Assembly (NCBI GenBank): GCA_958448395.1
Contig: CAUDDP010000090.1
Location: 1 to 7,473, forward strand
Direction of reading: 5' to 3'
DNA: 7,473 bases
DNA from: an uncultured Oscillospiraceae bacterium
Lineage (GTDB): Bacteria; Bacillota; Clostridia; Oscillospirales; Ruminococcaceae
The notes below the pieces were generated by a model. That model was not told where the DNA came from, did not search any database, and saw nothing but the letters and a program-made list of their open reading frames with translations. The first letter of the stretch is position 1. Each line of letters starts with the position of its first letter. The position numbers were made by a program, and so were the translations under genes. Shown one piece after another: positions 1 through 6,869 of the stretch.

Positions 1-1238
1 TTACGAAGCTTTCACCGAAGCAGAAACTGGTGATGAAATGGGCACACATGCCGATATATCAGAATAAGAAAGCCATCATCTGCGACGGTTCTGTCCGTAG
101 TGGAAAAACGGTTTCCATGATTATCGGCTTTGTGCATTGGGCAATGCGTTTTTTTAATGGCAAGAATTTCGGTGTCTGTGGAAAAACCGTCAGCAGTACC
201 GAACGGAACATCATCACACCGCTGCTTTCGATGGTAGATATTACCGATTATTATGATGTTACCTATCGCCGTGGTGACAGCCTTTTGACTATTCGGGACG
301 GCGAAAAAGTCAACCGCTTCTATGTGTTTGGCGGCAAGGATGAAAGCAGTTATACACTGATTCAGGGCATCACGCTAAGTGGTGTCCTTTTTGACGAGGT
401 CGCACTGATGCCGCAGTCGTTCGTTGACCAGGCGGTTGCCAGAACGCTGTCAGAACCAGCTGCACGCTACTGGTTTAACTGCAATCCGGAATCTTCGGAA
501 CACTGGTTCTACAAGGAATGGATTTGCAATACCAGAAAAAAGAAAGCCATTCACTTGCATTTCACCATGCACGACAATCCCATTTTATCACCGGCACAGA
601 TTGCCGATGCAGAGTCGCTCTATTCTGGCGTGTTCTATGACCGGTACATCAAAGGCTTGTGGTGCGTGGCAGAGGGGCTGATTTATCCGCAGTTTGACAA
701 GACGGTGCATGTTCGACAAAATGCGGTCACGTCTGGGAAATGGTATATTTCTGTAGACTACGGCACGCTGAATGCTTTTTCCGCTGGTCTATGGTGCTAT
801 GATGGACATATCGCCTATCGGGCTGCGGAATGGTATTACAGCGGTCGGGATACCAAGCAGCAATTGACCAACACCCAATATACAGCGGCTATCAAAAAAC
901 TGGCTGGAAATCGAAAAATAGAAGCAGTCATTGTTGACCCGTCGGCTGCCAGCTTTATTACAGAATTGATGCAAAACGGATTTCATGTCCGCAAAGGCAA
1001 CAATGATGTGGTAGAAGGCATTCGGCGGGTTTCCTCTGATTTGCAAAATGGAAGACTGTTCTTTTCCCCAAGCTGCAAAGACTGCATCCGGGAATTTTCT
1101 CTGTATCGCTGGGATGAAAAGCAGCAGAAGGATACACCGCTGAAAACAAATGACCATGCCATGGATGATGTGCGATATTTTGTGAACACGATTCTGCATG
1201 GCGGTGCAATTGTGTATCATGTAGGAGGTGGAATCTAA
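1..1238 (+). CDS. terL: Phage terminase large subunit (5' end outside window)
   Basis: This is the ATPase-nuclease motor that pumps phage DNA into the procapsid and cuts it. Counting from the GTG at 30, the Walker A motif GSVRSGKT is at residues 20-27 and the Walker B VLFDE ends at D122-E123. The RNase H-like nuclease acidic residues fit D243 (VDYGT), D303 (VDPSA) and D379/D380 (NDHAMDD). The reading frame stays open from base 3 and encodes TKLSPKQKLV before the GTG. That is the usual lead-in of this family, so the real start probably lies upstream of the window and GTG 30 is not the start. Only a small N-terminal part is missing. The stop at 1236-1238 touches the portal start, as expected for a co-translated packaging operon. 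The family is clear; whether packaging is by headful or cohesive ends cannot be seen. Confidence 0.95.
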   Translation, partial: TKLSPKQKLVMKWAHMPIYQNKKAIICDGSVRSGKTVSMIIGFVHWAMRFFNGKNFGVCGKTVSSTERNIITPLLSMVDITDYYDVTYRRGDSLLTIRDGEKVNRFYVFGGKDESSYTLIQGITLSGVLFDEVALMPQSFVDQAVARTLSEPAARYWFNCNPESSEHWFYKEWICNTRKKKAIHLHFTMHDNPILSPAQIADAESLYSGVFYDRYIKGLWCVAEGLIYPQFDKTVHVRQNAVTSGKWYISVDYGTLNAFSAGLWCYDGHIAYRAAEWYYSGRDTKQQLTNTQYTAAIKKLAGNRKIEAVIVDPSAASFITELMQNGFHVRKGNNDVVEGIRRVSSDLQNGRLFFSPSCKDCIREFSLYRWDEKQQKDTPLKTNDHAMDDVRYFVNTILHGGAIVYHVGGGI

Positions 1239-2603
1239 TTGACAGAATATGAAATTTTAACGTTAAACGGCAAGCCTTATTTATACAACAGCGGCTATTA
1301 TATTGAATCGCCGGACACGCCACTGACGGCAGAACTGTTGCAGGAATGGCTGGAACGGCACAAACAGGACTGCATTCGGTATCGTTTTCTCAAGGCGATG
1401 TACGAGGGACGACATCCCATTCTCTCTGCTCCCAAAAAGGAAGATTACAAACCAGACAACCGGATTGTCTGTAACTTTGCAAAGTACATTGTAGACACGC
1501 TGAATGGTTATTTCATTGGCAAACCGATTAAGACAGTCTGTGCAGACAAGAACATTTCCGCTGCGATTGAGCAAATCGAACAATACAACGACCAGGATGA
1601 CAACAATGCAGAGCTGTCCAAAATTTGCAGCATTTATGGATGCGGCTATGAATTTCTGTATCGGGATAAAATTCCACGGCATTGTATTACCTATCTGACA
1701 CCGCTGGAAGGATTTGTGGTGTATGATGATACGGTTGCACGAAAACCATTGTATGGTATTCGATATTATTATGATAAAAACAACACCATGCATGGAAGTG
1801 TTTTTACAGAATCAAATGAAATCTTGTTTTCTAATGCGGGTGGTCTGCATTTCGGTGAGGAAAAGCCGCATTATTTCCATGGCGTACCGCTGATAGAATA
1901 CATCGAAAATGAAGAACGAACCGGAGCATTTGAACACGTTGTCAGTCAGATTCTTGCCTATGACAAGGCGATTTCGGAAAAGGCAAACGATGTGGACTAT
2001 TTTGCGGACGCGTATCTGAAAATTTTAGGGGCAAAGCTAGACGAGGGAACACTAAATGAGCTAAGACGAGATCGAATCATCAATATGGAGTCTGCATTGA
2101 CCAATCAGTTAGTGGTAGAGTTTTTGGAAAAGCCGAACGCCGATACCACACAGGAAAACTTGTTGGAGCGTTTGGAAACGGAGATTTTCAACTTGTCGAT
2201 GGTTGCCAATATCAGTGATAAGGAATTTGGAAATGCAACGGGCAATGCCTTGTCGTACAAGCTGCTTTCCATGGATAATCTCTGCCGGATGAAAGAACGG
2301 AAATTCGTTTCTGGTATGAATCAGCGTTGGCGGTTGATTGCAAGTGATGCAATTTCCGGATTGCCGCCAGATGTCTGGATGCAGCTGCAATATCAATTCA
2401 CACGAAACGCCCCCAGAAATTTACTGGAAGAAGTGCAGACAGCCGCTCAGATGCAAGGCATTACGTCCCAGAAAACCCAGTTGAAAATCATTTCTGCGGT
2501 GGACAATGTGGAACAGGAAATTGCAGAAATCGACAAGGAAAACGGCACAGAGCCAGCAGATGCCCTTCGTGCAGACAGGATAACAGACGATGGCACAGGA
2601 TAA
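1239..2603 (+). CDS. Portal protein, SPP1 gp6-like
   Basis: This 454-residue protein has the length and character of the SPP1 gp6-type portal, the dodecameric ring at the capsid vertex through which terminase drives DNA. The recognisable block is residues about 75-100 (RIVCNFAKYIVDTLNGYFIGKP), typical of this family. The C-terminal part is long, helical and acidic (about 390-454), like the crown of portals. The start is TTG at 1239, directly after the terminase stop. It has a strong AGGAGG at 1223-1228, and no in-frame ATG occurs for about 50 codons, so TTG is the supported start. The 3' end overlaps the minor head gene by 14 bases, suggesting translational coupling. Confidence 0.93.
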   Translation: MTEYEILTLNGKPYLYNSGYYIESPDTPLTAELLQEWLERHKQDCIRYRFLKAMYEGRHPILSAPKKEDYKPDNRIVCNFAKYIVDTLNGYFIGKPIKTVCADKNISAAIEQIEQYNDQDDNNAELSKICSIYGCGYEFLYRDKIPRHCITYLTPLEGFVVYDDTVARKPLYGIRYYYDKNNTMHGSVFTESNEILFSNAGGLHFGEEKPHYFHGVPLIEYIENEERTGAFEHVVSQILAYDKAISEKANDVDYFADAYLKILGAKLDEGTLNELRRDRIINMESALTNQLVVEFLEKPNADTTQENLLERLETEIFNLSMVANISDKEFGNATGNALSYKLLSMDNLCRMKERKFVSGMNQRWRLIASDAISGLPPDVWMQLQYQFTRNAPRNLLEEVQTAAQMQGITSQKTQLKIISAVDNVEQEIAEIDKENGTEPADALRADRITDDGTG

Positions 2604-3927
2604 TCAGACCTATTGGAACAGCCGGAAACGGCAGCTGGACGCTTCCCTTGCAAAGGATGAAAAGCGGCTGTTTTCCAAGCTGGCAATGTACTACGAGCGA
2701 GAAGCAGTTGCATTGGAAAAGCAGATTGCCGCCTACTACGCACAATATGGTGAGGACAATGTAATTGCCTATCGGCAGCTGCTGCAAACGCTGGACGCAG
2801 CAGAGGTGCAGCTATTGATGCAGGATTGCAATACATTTGCAGAGAAATATCCGGAATATGCCGATCTGCTGCCGGTGCGGGAGAGCATTTACAAGCTGAA
2901 CCGCTTAGAGGGGCTGCAAACGTCTATTTTGTTGCAGCAGCTGGAAATTGGTGCGGTGGAACAGGAACAGCTGACAGCATTCTTTTTTCAACAGGCGGCA
3001 CGATATGCGAATTTTTCAGCGGAGCTGCTAGGATTCGGCGAGCAGTTCTATCGGATGGACAGTGATATGGTGAAAAAGGCGGTCGGCAATCGCTGGTGTG
3101 AGGGAAAGAATTTTTCTGAACGCATCTGGGACAACCGACAGAAGCTGGCACGTACACTGCAAACGGAAGTGGTCAACGGCATCATTCGGGGCGAAGATTA
3201 TCACACGCTTGCTAGAAACCTGCGGCAAAAGTTCACAAATGTTTCCAGAAAGCAAGCGGAGCGGCTGGTGTATACAGAAGATACATACCTATCCTGTGAG
3301 GCAGCCATCACACCATTTGCAAATGACCCTAGCTTTACGCAGTATCGGTTTACCTGTACCCATGACGGAAATGTCTGCGACATTTGCAGGGCGTTGAGCG
3401 GGCAGACTTTTTCCATCAAAGAGCGAACGCCGGGGACGAACTTTCCACCCATGCATCCGTGGTGTCGCTGCTTCTTTGAGATTGTGGAACCCGATTTGGA
3501 GACACTGCGGCGGAATGAGGAATTTAAACAAAAATATGGGGAACATGCTTGTAATGCCTTGACTGAAAAAGAAAAATATGATATACTGAAAAATAAAGAA
3601 AGTCTATCAAATTTAGATGCAAGGAAATGGTATTTAGCACATGATGAGAAAATTCCAGATTTGATAGATAAGAACGGTTCTATTGAAAAGCAAGCAAGAC
3701 AAGCTTTTGAATTAAGAAATAGTTTTAGAACCATCACGAGAGATATGATGAAAGACCAAGAAACCAGAAAAGAACTTGACAAAAGCGACCCGAATAAAAC
3801 TTTTGAAGAGTTGCTGGAAAGCAAAATGAGACGAAAAGGATTGACAAGAGAGGAAGCAATTGCAGATATTTTAAGAACAGCCACTAAGACAAGAAGTTCT
3901 GTAAATAAAAAATTAGGTTTGGAGTGA
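2590..3927 (+). CDS. MuF-type minor head protein fused to a putative C-terminal toxin domain
   Basis: Residues 1 to about 310 form an SPP1 gp7/Mu F-like minor head protein, which sits inside the capsid near the portal. It is helical, then has the conserved MuF Cys/His block: C256, C263 and C266 around THDGNVCDIC, and H289, C292, C294 in PPMHPWCRC. Ordinary members end soon after this block. Here about 125 further residues follow, from roughly 318 to 445. They are rich in Lys, Arg, Asp and Glu and look helical. Hand counts give about 60% GC at 3421-3480 but about 32% at 3601-3660, so the tail differs sharply in base composition. MuF domains carrying polymorphic toxin tails are known in Bacillota temperate phages. 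I do not recognise the tail's catalytic fold, so its activity is unassigned. It starts at ATG 2590 inside the portal gene, with a modest AGGA at 2577-2580. The MuF call is very secure and the toxin call is inferred. Confidence 0.9.
   Translation: MAQDNQTYWNSRKRQLDASLAKDEKRLFSKLAMYYEREAVALEKQIAAYYAQYGEDNVIAYRQLLQTLDAAEVQLLMQDCNTFAEKYPEYADLLPVRESIYKLNRLEGLQTSILLQQLEIGAVEQEQLTAFFFQQAARYANFSAELLGFGEQFYRMDSDMVKKAVGNRWCEGKNFSERIWDNRQKLARTLQTEVVNGIIRGEDYHTLARNLRQKFTNVSRKQAERLVYTEDTYLSCEAAITPFANDPSFTQYRFTCTHDGNVCDICRALSGQTFSIKERTPGTNFPPMHPWCRCFFEIVEPDLETLRRNEEFKQKYGEHACNALTEKEKYDILKNKESLSNLDARKWYLAHDEKIPDLIDKNGSIEKQARQAFELRNSFRTITRDMMKDQETRKELDKSDPNKTFEELLESKMRRKGLTREEAIADILRTATKTRSSVNKKLGLE
3559..3587 (+). 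promoter_or_regulatory. Candidate internal promoter for the immunity gene
   Basis: TTGACT at 3559-3564 and TATACT at 3582-3587 are separated by exactly 17 bases, and TG at 3579-3580 gives an extended -10 (TGaTATACT). Each hexamer matches the sigma-A consensus at five of six positions. The site lies inside the minor head gene, at the point where the sequence turns AT-rich and the putative toxin tail begins. Transcription would start near 3594 and run through the 3' part of the toxin into the 78-residue gene at 3934. No good in-frame start with a ribosome binding site follows closely in the toxin frame, so the product would be immunity protein only. AT-rich DNA makes chance matches easier, so this remains a prediction. 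Confidence 0.55.
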
Positions 3928-3933
3928 TGGAAA

Positions 3934-4170
3934 ATGAAATATGATTACAATATATGTACAAATGCGGATGAAAAGATATTTGAAAATCAGTGCCGAGCAT
4001 TGGAAAAACATATTCCAAACATAGTGAAAGATAAACTGCTTGAGGATGTTGACGGTTCTAAAACACAACGCTATTACAAAGACAAGAAAGAAATTCTTGT
4101 AAAAAATAGCTATTATATTGGAGCAGTTTTTATTGAATCTGAAATTGAATTGGAACATTTTTTCAAATAA
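3934..4170 (+). CDS. Small AT-rich protein, candidate immunity protein for the MuF toxin
   Basis: This 78-residue soluble protein has no signal peptide or membrane segment. It begins MKYDYNICTNADEKIFENQC and ends IELEHFFK. Acidic and basic residues are mixed and it has two cysteines near the N terminus. I do not recognise a named family. The immunity role is inferred from position: its start is 7 bases after the stop of the MuF-toxin gene, it shares the low GC of the toxin tail (about 35% at 4021-4080 by hand count), and toxin genes of this type are normally followed by their immunity gene. GGAG at 3921-3924, nine bases before ATG 3934, sets the start. The ATG at 3927 is in another frame and stops after five codons. 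The stop codon runs into a terminator-like hairpin. Confidence 0.7.
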   Translation: MKYDYNICTNADEKIFENQCRALEKHIPNIVKDKLLEDVDGSKTQRYYKDKKEILVKNSYYIGAVFIESEIELEHFFK

Positions 4171-4194
4171 AAGCACTCTGCAAGGGGTGCTTTT
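4169..4194 (+). terminator. Hairpin module copy 1 (terminator-like)
   Basis: AGCACTC at 4172-4178 pairs with GGGTGCT at 4185-4191, with one U-G pair. Flanking A and T residues extend the stem, and a short T-rich tail follows. It begins at the stop codon of the preceding gene and lies about 17 bases upstream of the next ribosome binding site (GGAG 4211-4214). It could end a transcript started at the internal promoter near 3594. Confidence 0.6.
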
Positions 4195-4219
4195 CTTATG
4201 CTAGAAAAAAGGAGCTTAT

Positions 4220-4510
4220 ATGAAAAAGAGGATGATTGCCGCCCTGTTAGCGGTTGCGTGTTGCTGTGTTGCATGCACGGGTTGTACTTCTGTTACATCT
4301 GGTACTGTGATTAACAAACGCTACAACGAAGCCTATGACAGTGTATGGTATTGGAAAACAGAGCACTTCATGATTCCACAAACACAGCATCATGAAGCTA
4401 AATATCAACTGCAATTGCAGGACACGATAGATGGCAAAGTGAAAACGGACTGGATTACAGTATCAGAAGATATCTACAATCAATATCAGGTTTCCGACTT
4501 GTATCCATAA
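4220..4510 (+). CDS. Small phage lipoprotein, possible lysogenic-conversion factor
   Basis: This 96-residue protein starts with MKKR, then a hydrophobic stretch (about residues 5-18) rich in Ala, Leu and Cys, then CTGC. This is a lipoprotein-like signal with the most likely lipidated cysteine at position 22; C19 is a weaker alternative. The Cys at the -3 position is not the usual Leu, so the lipobox is imperfect. The mature part of about 75 residues is polar and aromatic-rich and looks like a small beta-rich domain (EAYDSVWYWKTEHF, then WITVSEDIYNQY). It should be anchored to the outside of the cell membrane. Some temperate phages carry small lipoproteins that block infection by related phages; that role fits but is not shown by sequence. 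The start is set by AAAAAAGGAG, five bases before ATG 4220. It lies among small cargo genes between minor head and scaffold, with hairpin modules on both sides. Confidence 0.75.
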   Translation: MKKRMIAALLAVACCCVACTGCTSVTSGTVINKRYNEAYDSVWYWKTEHFMIPQTQHHEAKYQLQLQDTIDGKVKTDWITVSEDIYNQYQVSDLYP

Positions 4511-4535
4511 AATTATAAACATCATAAGTCAAGTT

Positions 4536-4555
4536 GCATCCGAGAGGGTGCTTTT
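4536..4555 (+). terminator. Hairpin module copy 2 (terminator-like)
   Basis: GCATCC at 4536-4541 pairs with GGGTGC at 4546-4551 across a GAGA tetraloop, with one U-G pair, and four T residues follow. The short stem makes it the weakest of the four copies. GGAG at 4569-4572 follows, serving the GTG start at 4579. The 25 bases between the previous stop and the hairpin show nothing else. Confidence 0.5.
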
Positions 4556-4578
4556 GTTATGCCAGAAAGGAGAAGACA

Positions 4579-4722
4579 GTGGAAGACGAAGTGAAAGAAA
4601 TCTTGTTGGATAAGCTAAAAGAGATGTCAGAAGTCGAATATAGCATCTGTGAAGGGACACAGGATTACGCTATTTTATGCAGTGCCATGGGTGACATTGC
4701 GAAAGTAATTTTAGAAAAATAA
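4579..4722 (+). CDS. 47-residue hypothetical protein (GTG start)
   Basis: This small acidic protein starts with GTG (read as Met) and runs EDEVKEILLDKLKEMSEVEY, followed by a segment with two cysteines (SICEGTQDYAILCSAMGD) and a helical end (IAKVILEK). It is predicted to be mostly helical and soluble. No family is recognised. The start is decided by AGAAAGGAG at 4564-4572, six bases before GTG 4579. The longer in-frame reading from TTG 4534 is unlikely because it would translate through the hairpin and the ribosome binding site. It lies between two hairpin modules in the row of cargo genes. Phage genomes often hold such small proteins here, and nothing in the sequence assigns a job. Confidence 0.65.
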   Translation: MEDEVKEILLDKLKEMSEVEYSICEGTQDYAILCSAMGDIAKVILEK

Positions 4723-4747
4723 GCATCTCACAAGAGGTGCTATTTTT
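4722..4747 (+). terminator. Hairpin module copy 3 (terminator-like)
   Basis: AGCATCTC at 4722-4729 pairs along its full length with GAGGTGCT at 4734-4741, with one U-G pair and an ACAA loop. TATTTTT follows. It overlaps the last base of the preceding stop codon. The bases after it (TACCCAAAA, then AGAAAGGAG) resemble the other copies. Confidence 0.65.
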
Positions 4748-4774
4748 ATACCCAAAAATCAGAAAGGAGCAGCC

Positions 4775-5059
4775 ATGCAACTTCTATTTTTTCACGCAAA
4801 CTACTGTCCGCCTTGCAAGCAGATGCAGCCAGTAGCAGAGCAATATGCAGCCCAGACCGGCATTCCGTTGTACACTTTCCGGTCGGATGATGTGTACGGC
4901 GGCAATGCCATGGCACGGCAGCACCATGTGAAACATCTGCCCTGCCTGATTCTGCTGGACAAGGACGGCAAGGAACGAACCCGAACCGAAGCCCTGCATA
5001 CGCTGGAAACACTGCATACAGCGTTTGACAAATACTTGAATGGAGGTAACACAGAATGA
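4775..5059 (+). CDS. Thioredoxin-like protein (CPPC)
   Basis: This 94-residue protein has the thioredoxin layout: a beta strand, then FHANYCPPCKQM with redox cysteines C11 and C14, a helix, and the cis-proline loop HLPCLILLD with P56. It matches thioredoxins in length and order, but Tyr replaces the usual Trp before the first cysteine, the dipeptide is PP, and a third cysteine (C57) follows the cis-proline. It has no signal peptide and is expected in the cytoplasm, where it would reduce or exchange disulfides. The substrate is unknown. Possibilities are the cysteine-rich MuF protein upstream or host proteins. The start is fixed by AAAGGAG, five bases before ATG 4775. Its stop overlaps the scaffold start (ATGA), so the two are likely translated together. 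Confidence 0.85.
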   Translation: MQLLFFHANYCPPCKQMQPVAEQYAAQTGIPLYTFRSDDVYGGNAMARQHHVKHLPCLILLDKDGKERTRTEALHTLETLHTAFDKYLNGGNTE

Positions 5060-5592
5060 ACGAAGAAAACCAAGACACAACCGTGACCGAACCGGCAGAG
5101 CCTGCCGCAGCAGAGCCGCAGACACCCACTGCCCTGACTGCTGAAGAAGTTTCCAAGATGATTGCAGATGCCGTTTCCGGTTTGGAACAGCGGCAGTCCG
5201 AAGCAAAAAAGTTGGCGGAGATGACTGACCAGCAGCGGGCGGAAACAGAACGGGACCAGTACAAGCAACAGTTGGAAGCCCTGCAAAAGCAGGTCGATGC
5301 CGCACAGATGCAGCAGACCGCAAGGGGGATTCTGGCGGAAAAAGGCATTCACTTACCAGATTCTCTGTTGGCAAGCATTGTGACAACCGATGCCAAGACC
5401 ACCAAAGAACAGGTCGAAGCCTTTTCCAAGCTGTTCGCACAAGCGGTGGACGATGCCGTGAAGGAACGTCTGAAAGGCGATACCCCCAAGCGTGGCACAT
5501 CCACTGGCATGACGAAGGAACAGATTTTCGCCATCAAGGATGATGCAGCGAGAATTCAGGCAATCAATCAAAATATGCACTTATTTGTATAA
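5056..5592 (+). CDS. Capsid scaffolding protein (DUF4355/gp20-like)
   Basis: This 178-residue protein acts as the internal scaffold for procapsid assembly. The N-terminal 30 residues are rich in Glu, Ala, Pro and Thr. A helical, coiled-coil-prone stretch rich in Gln, Glu, Lys and Ala spans about 30-90 (EQRQSEAKKLAEMTDQQRAE). A middle region follows, then a short C-terminal helix-forming segment (MTKEQIFAIKDDAARIQAIN) that in such scaffolds contacts the capsid protein. Length, composition and position directly before the capsid gene all fit. The start ATG 5056 overlaps the thioredoxin-like stop and has GGAGG at 5042-5046. The compact capsid protein downstream has no scaffold-like leader of its own and no protease gene is visible, which agrees with a separate scaffold. 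Confidence 0.85.
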   Translation: MNEENQDTTVTEPAEPAAAEPQTPTALTAEEVSKMIADAVSGLEQRQSEAKKLAEMTDQQRAETERDQYKQQLEALQKQVDAAQMQQTARGILAEKGIHLPDSLLASIVTTDAKTTKEQVEAFSKLFAQAVDDAVKERLKGDTPKRGTSTGMTKEQIFAIKDDAARIQAINQNMHLFV

Positions 5593-5607
5593 CAGGAGGA
5601 ATTTTTT

Positions 5608-6474
5608 ATGCCAGTACAGGAAAACACCAATGTGATGGCGGATTTCGCCAAGGCACAGAGTATTGACTTTGTAACACGATTCAATGGCAGCATCACCAAG
5701 CTGCAAGAATTGCTGGGACTGACCAGAAGGACACCAATGTCCAATGGTTCTTTGATTAAAACCTATACTTCTACCGTCACCATGGCGGATGGGGATGGCG
5801 TAGTTGCAGAGGGCGATGTGATTCCGCTTTCCAAGGTAGAAACGAAGTTGGCAAACACCTATGAGCTGAGTTACAAGAAGTACCGAAAGGCGGTCACACT
5901 CGAAGCGATTCAGCGTTCCGGCTTTGATGCTGCCGTGACAGAAGCGGACAACAAGCTGATGAAGGTCATTCAGGCAGCAATTCGTGCGAATTTCATTCAG
6001 TTTCTGGGAACGGGTACGGGAACAGCAAGCGGTGCAACCTTACAAGAGGCAGTTTCCAACGCTTGGGGCAAGCTGCAAGTGCTGTTTGAAGACGATGCGG
6101 CTGGAGATGTCATTGCCATTGTGAATCCAATGGATGTCGCTGACTATATCGGCGGTGCGAATATCTCCACACAAAACGCATTTGGCATGACGTATTTCAA
6201 GGCATTTACCGATGTCAAGATGATGACCAATGGAAGTGTGCCGCAGGGCAAGTTCTATGCTACGGTTGCTGACAATATCAATCTGGCATATCCACTGGTA
6301 TCCGGCGGCGAAATCGGAAAGGCGTTTCCATTTACCACCGATCAAACTGGTCTGATTGGTATTATGCACAGCACGGACAGCACCCGCATGAACTATGAAA
6401 CTTCCATCGTCACTGGTTTGACGATGTTTGCAGAGCGGCTGGATGGCGTGGTCGTTGGTACGATTGGAGCATAA
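5608..6474 (+). CDS. Major capsid protein (HK97-fold type)
   Basis: This 288-residue protein is the main shell subunit. The family is inferred from position after the scaffold, length, and typical features: an N-terminal arm (about 1-60), a Gly-rich loop region (ADGDGVVAEGDVIPLSKVE, about 60-80), a long helix (about 95-130), a Gly/Thr-rich turn (GTGTGTASGAT), and a C-terminal stretch with alternating strands ending in TMFAERLDGVVVGTIGA. No long N-terminal delta-type domain precedes the fold, which agrees with the separate scaffold gene. AGGAGG at 5594-5599, eight bases before ATG 5608, is the strongest ribosome binding site in the window, as expected for the most abundant virion protein. Confidence 0.9.
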   Translation: MPVQENTNVMADFAKAQSIDFVTRFNGSITKLQELLGLTRRTPMSNGSLIKTYTSTVTMADGDGVVAEGDVIPLSKVETKLANTYELSYKKYRKAVTLEAIQRSGFDAAVTEADNKLMKVIQAAIRANFIQFLGTGTGTASGATLQEAVSNAWGKLQVLFEDDAAGDVIAIVNPMDVADYIGGANISTQNAFGMTYFKAFTDVKMMTNGSVPQGKFYATVADNINLAYPLVSGGEIGKAFPFTTDQTGLIGIMHSTDSTRMNYETSIVTGLTMFAERLDGVVVGTIGA

Positions 6475-6476
6475 GC

Positions 6477-6809
6477 ATGACGCTGTTGGAACAGGTACAG
6501 ATTCGCTTACAGGGCGAACCGAAGTCGGAGGACACCGCACAGCTGCAAGTGCTTTGTGACCTTGCCAGCGTGCGGATTTGCCTGAGAGTGCGAGAACCGA
6601 TTTTGCCGACCTTGTTGGAGCCAATTGCAGCGGATGTGGTGGTAAAACTATTTCGCCGGTGGAATTATGAGGGAGTTGCTTCTGAAGGAGCAGACACCAT
6701 TTCTGCGACATTTGTGGAGGACGTGCTGGCGGAATACGATGATGAATTTGCAGCCTATCGGGAAACCAAGGCAGAAGATGCTGGAGAAAAGGTAGTACGG
6801 TTTCTGTAA
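6477..6809 (+). CDS. Head-tail connector, gp6-like (Phage_connect family)
   Basis: This 110-residue helical protein forms the ring below the portal that joins head and tail. The pattern fits gp6-like/SPP1 gp15-type connectors: a short N-terminal helix (TLLEQVQIRLQ), a central helix pair (LCDLASVRICLRV, then PTLLEPIAADVVVKLFRRWN), the EGVASEGADTISATF turn, and a C-terminal helix (DVLAEYDDEFAAYRE). Only two bases separate it from the capsid stop, and GGAG at 6466-6469 lies inside the end of the capsid gene. It ends in tandem TAA codons. The next structural gene begins only about 390 bases later, after the type I toxin block. Confidence 0.85.
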   Translation: MTLLEQVQIRLQGEPKSEDTAQLQVLCDLASVRICLRVREPILPTLLEPIAADVVVKLFRRWNYEGVASEGADTISATFVEDVLAEYDDEFAAYRETKAEDAGEKVVRFL

Positions 6810-6810
6810 T

Positions 6811-6841
6811 AAAAAATCCGGTTTGCCGCTTGACAAATCGG
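6811..6841 (-). terminator. Minus-strand terminator, likely end of the toxin RNA
   Basis: Read on the minus strand, CCGATTTG and CAAACCGG form an 8-position stem with one A-C mismatch and an 8-base loop, followed by ATTTTTT (plus 6811-6817). The U run lies only on the minus-strand side, so it would stop leftward transcripts coming from the toxin promoter. If used, the toxin RNA would be about 290 bases long and would cross the whole short-RNA gene. Confidence 0.5.
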
Positions 6842-6858
6842 TGAAAATCGGGTATCAT
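6830..6858 (+). promoter_or_regulatory. Promoter of the putative antitoxin RNA
   Basis: TTGACA (6830-6835) is a perfect -35 and TATCAT (6853-6858) a good -10, with a 17-base spacer. Transcription should start near 6865. No coding gene follows on this strand for more than 300 bases, so it most likely drives the short antitoxin RNA. It mirrors the toxin promoter at 7110-7138. Confidence 0.75.
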
Positions 6859-6869
6859 AAAGATAAGGA

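Noticed and set aside
30..32. GTG at 30 as the true start of the terminase gene
   Set aside because: The frame is open to the left edge, the upstream codons give a typical terminase lead-in, and no ribosome binding site precedes the GTG.
3201..3884. Long minus-strand ORF (227 codons) opposite the minor head gene
   Set aside because: It is antisense to a clearly recognised gene, has no family resemblance, and shows no fitting ribosome binding site. It is a shadow of the coding strand.
4499..4535. Promoter upstream of the 47-residue gene (TTGTAT, 17 bases, TCATAA)
   Set aside because: The -10 match is poor and the DNA is AT-rich. It is not distinguishable from chance.
4198..4561. Possible leader peptides from the ATG that follows the T run in hairpin copies 1 and 2
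   Set aside because: Copies 3 and 4 have no ATG there (TATACCC and TGTACCC), and no ribosome binding site precedes it.
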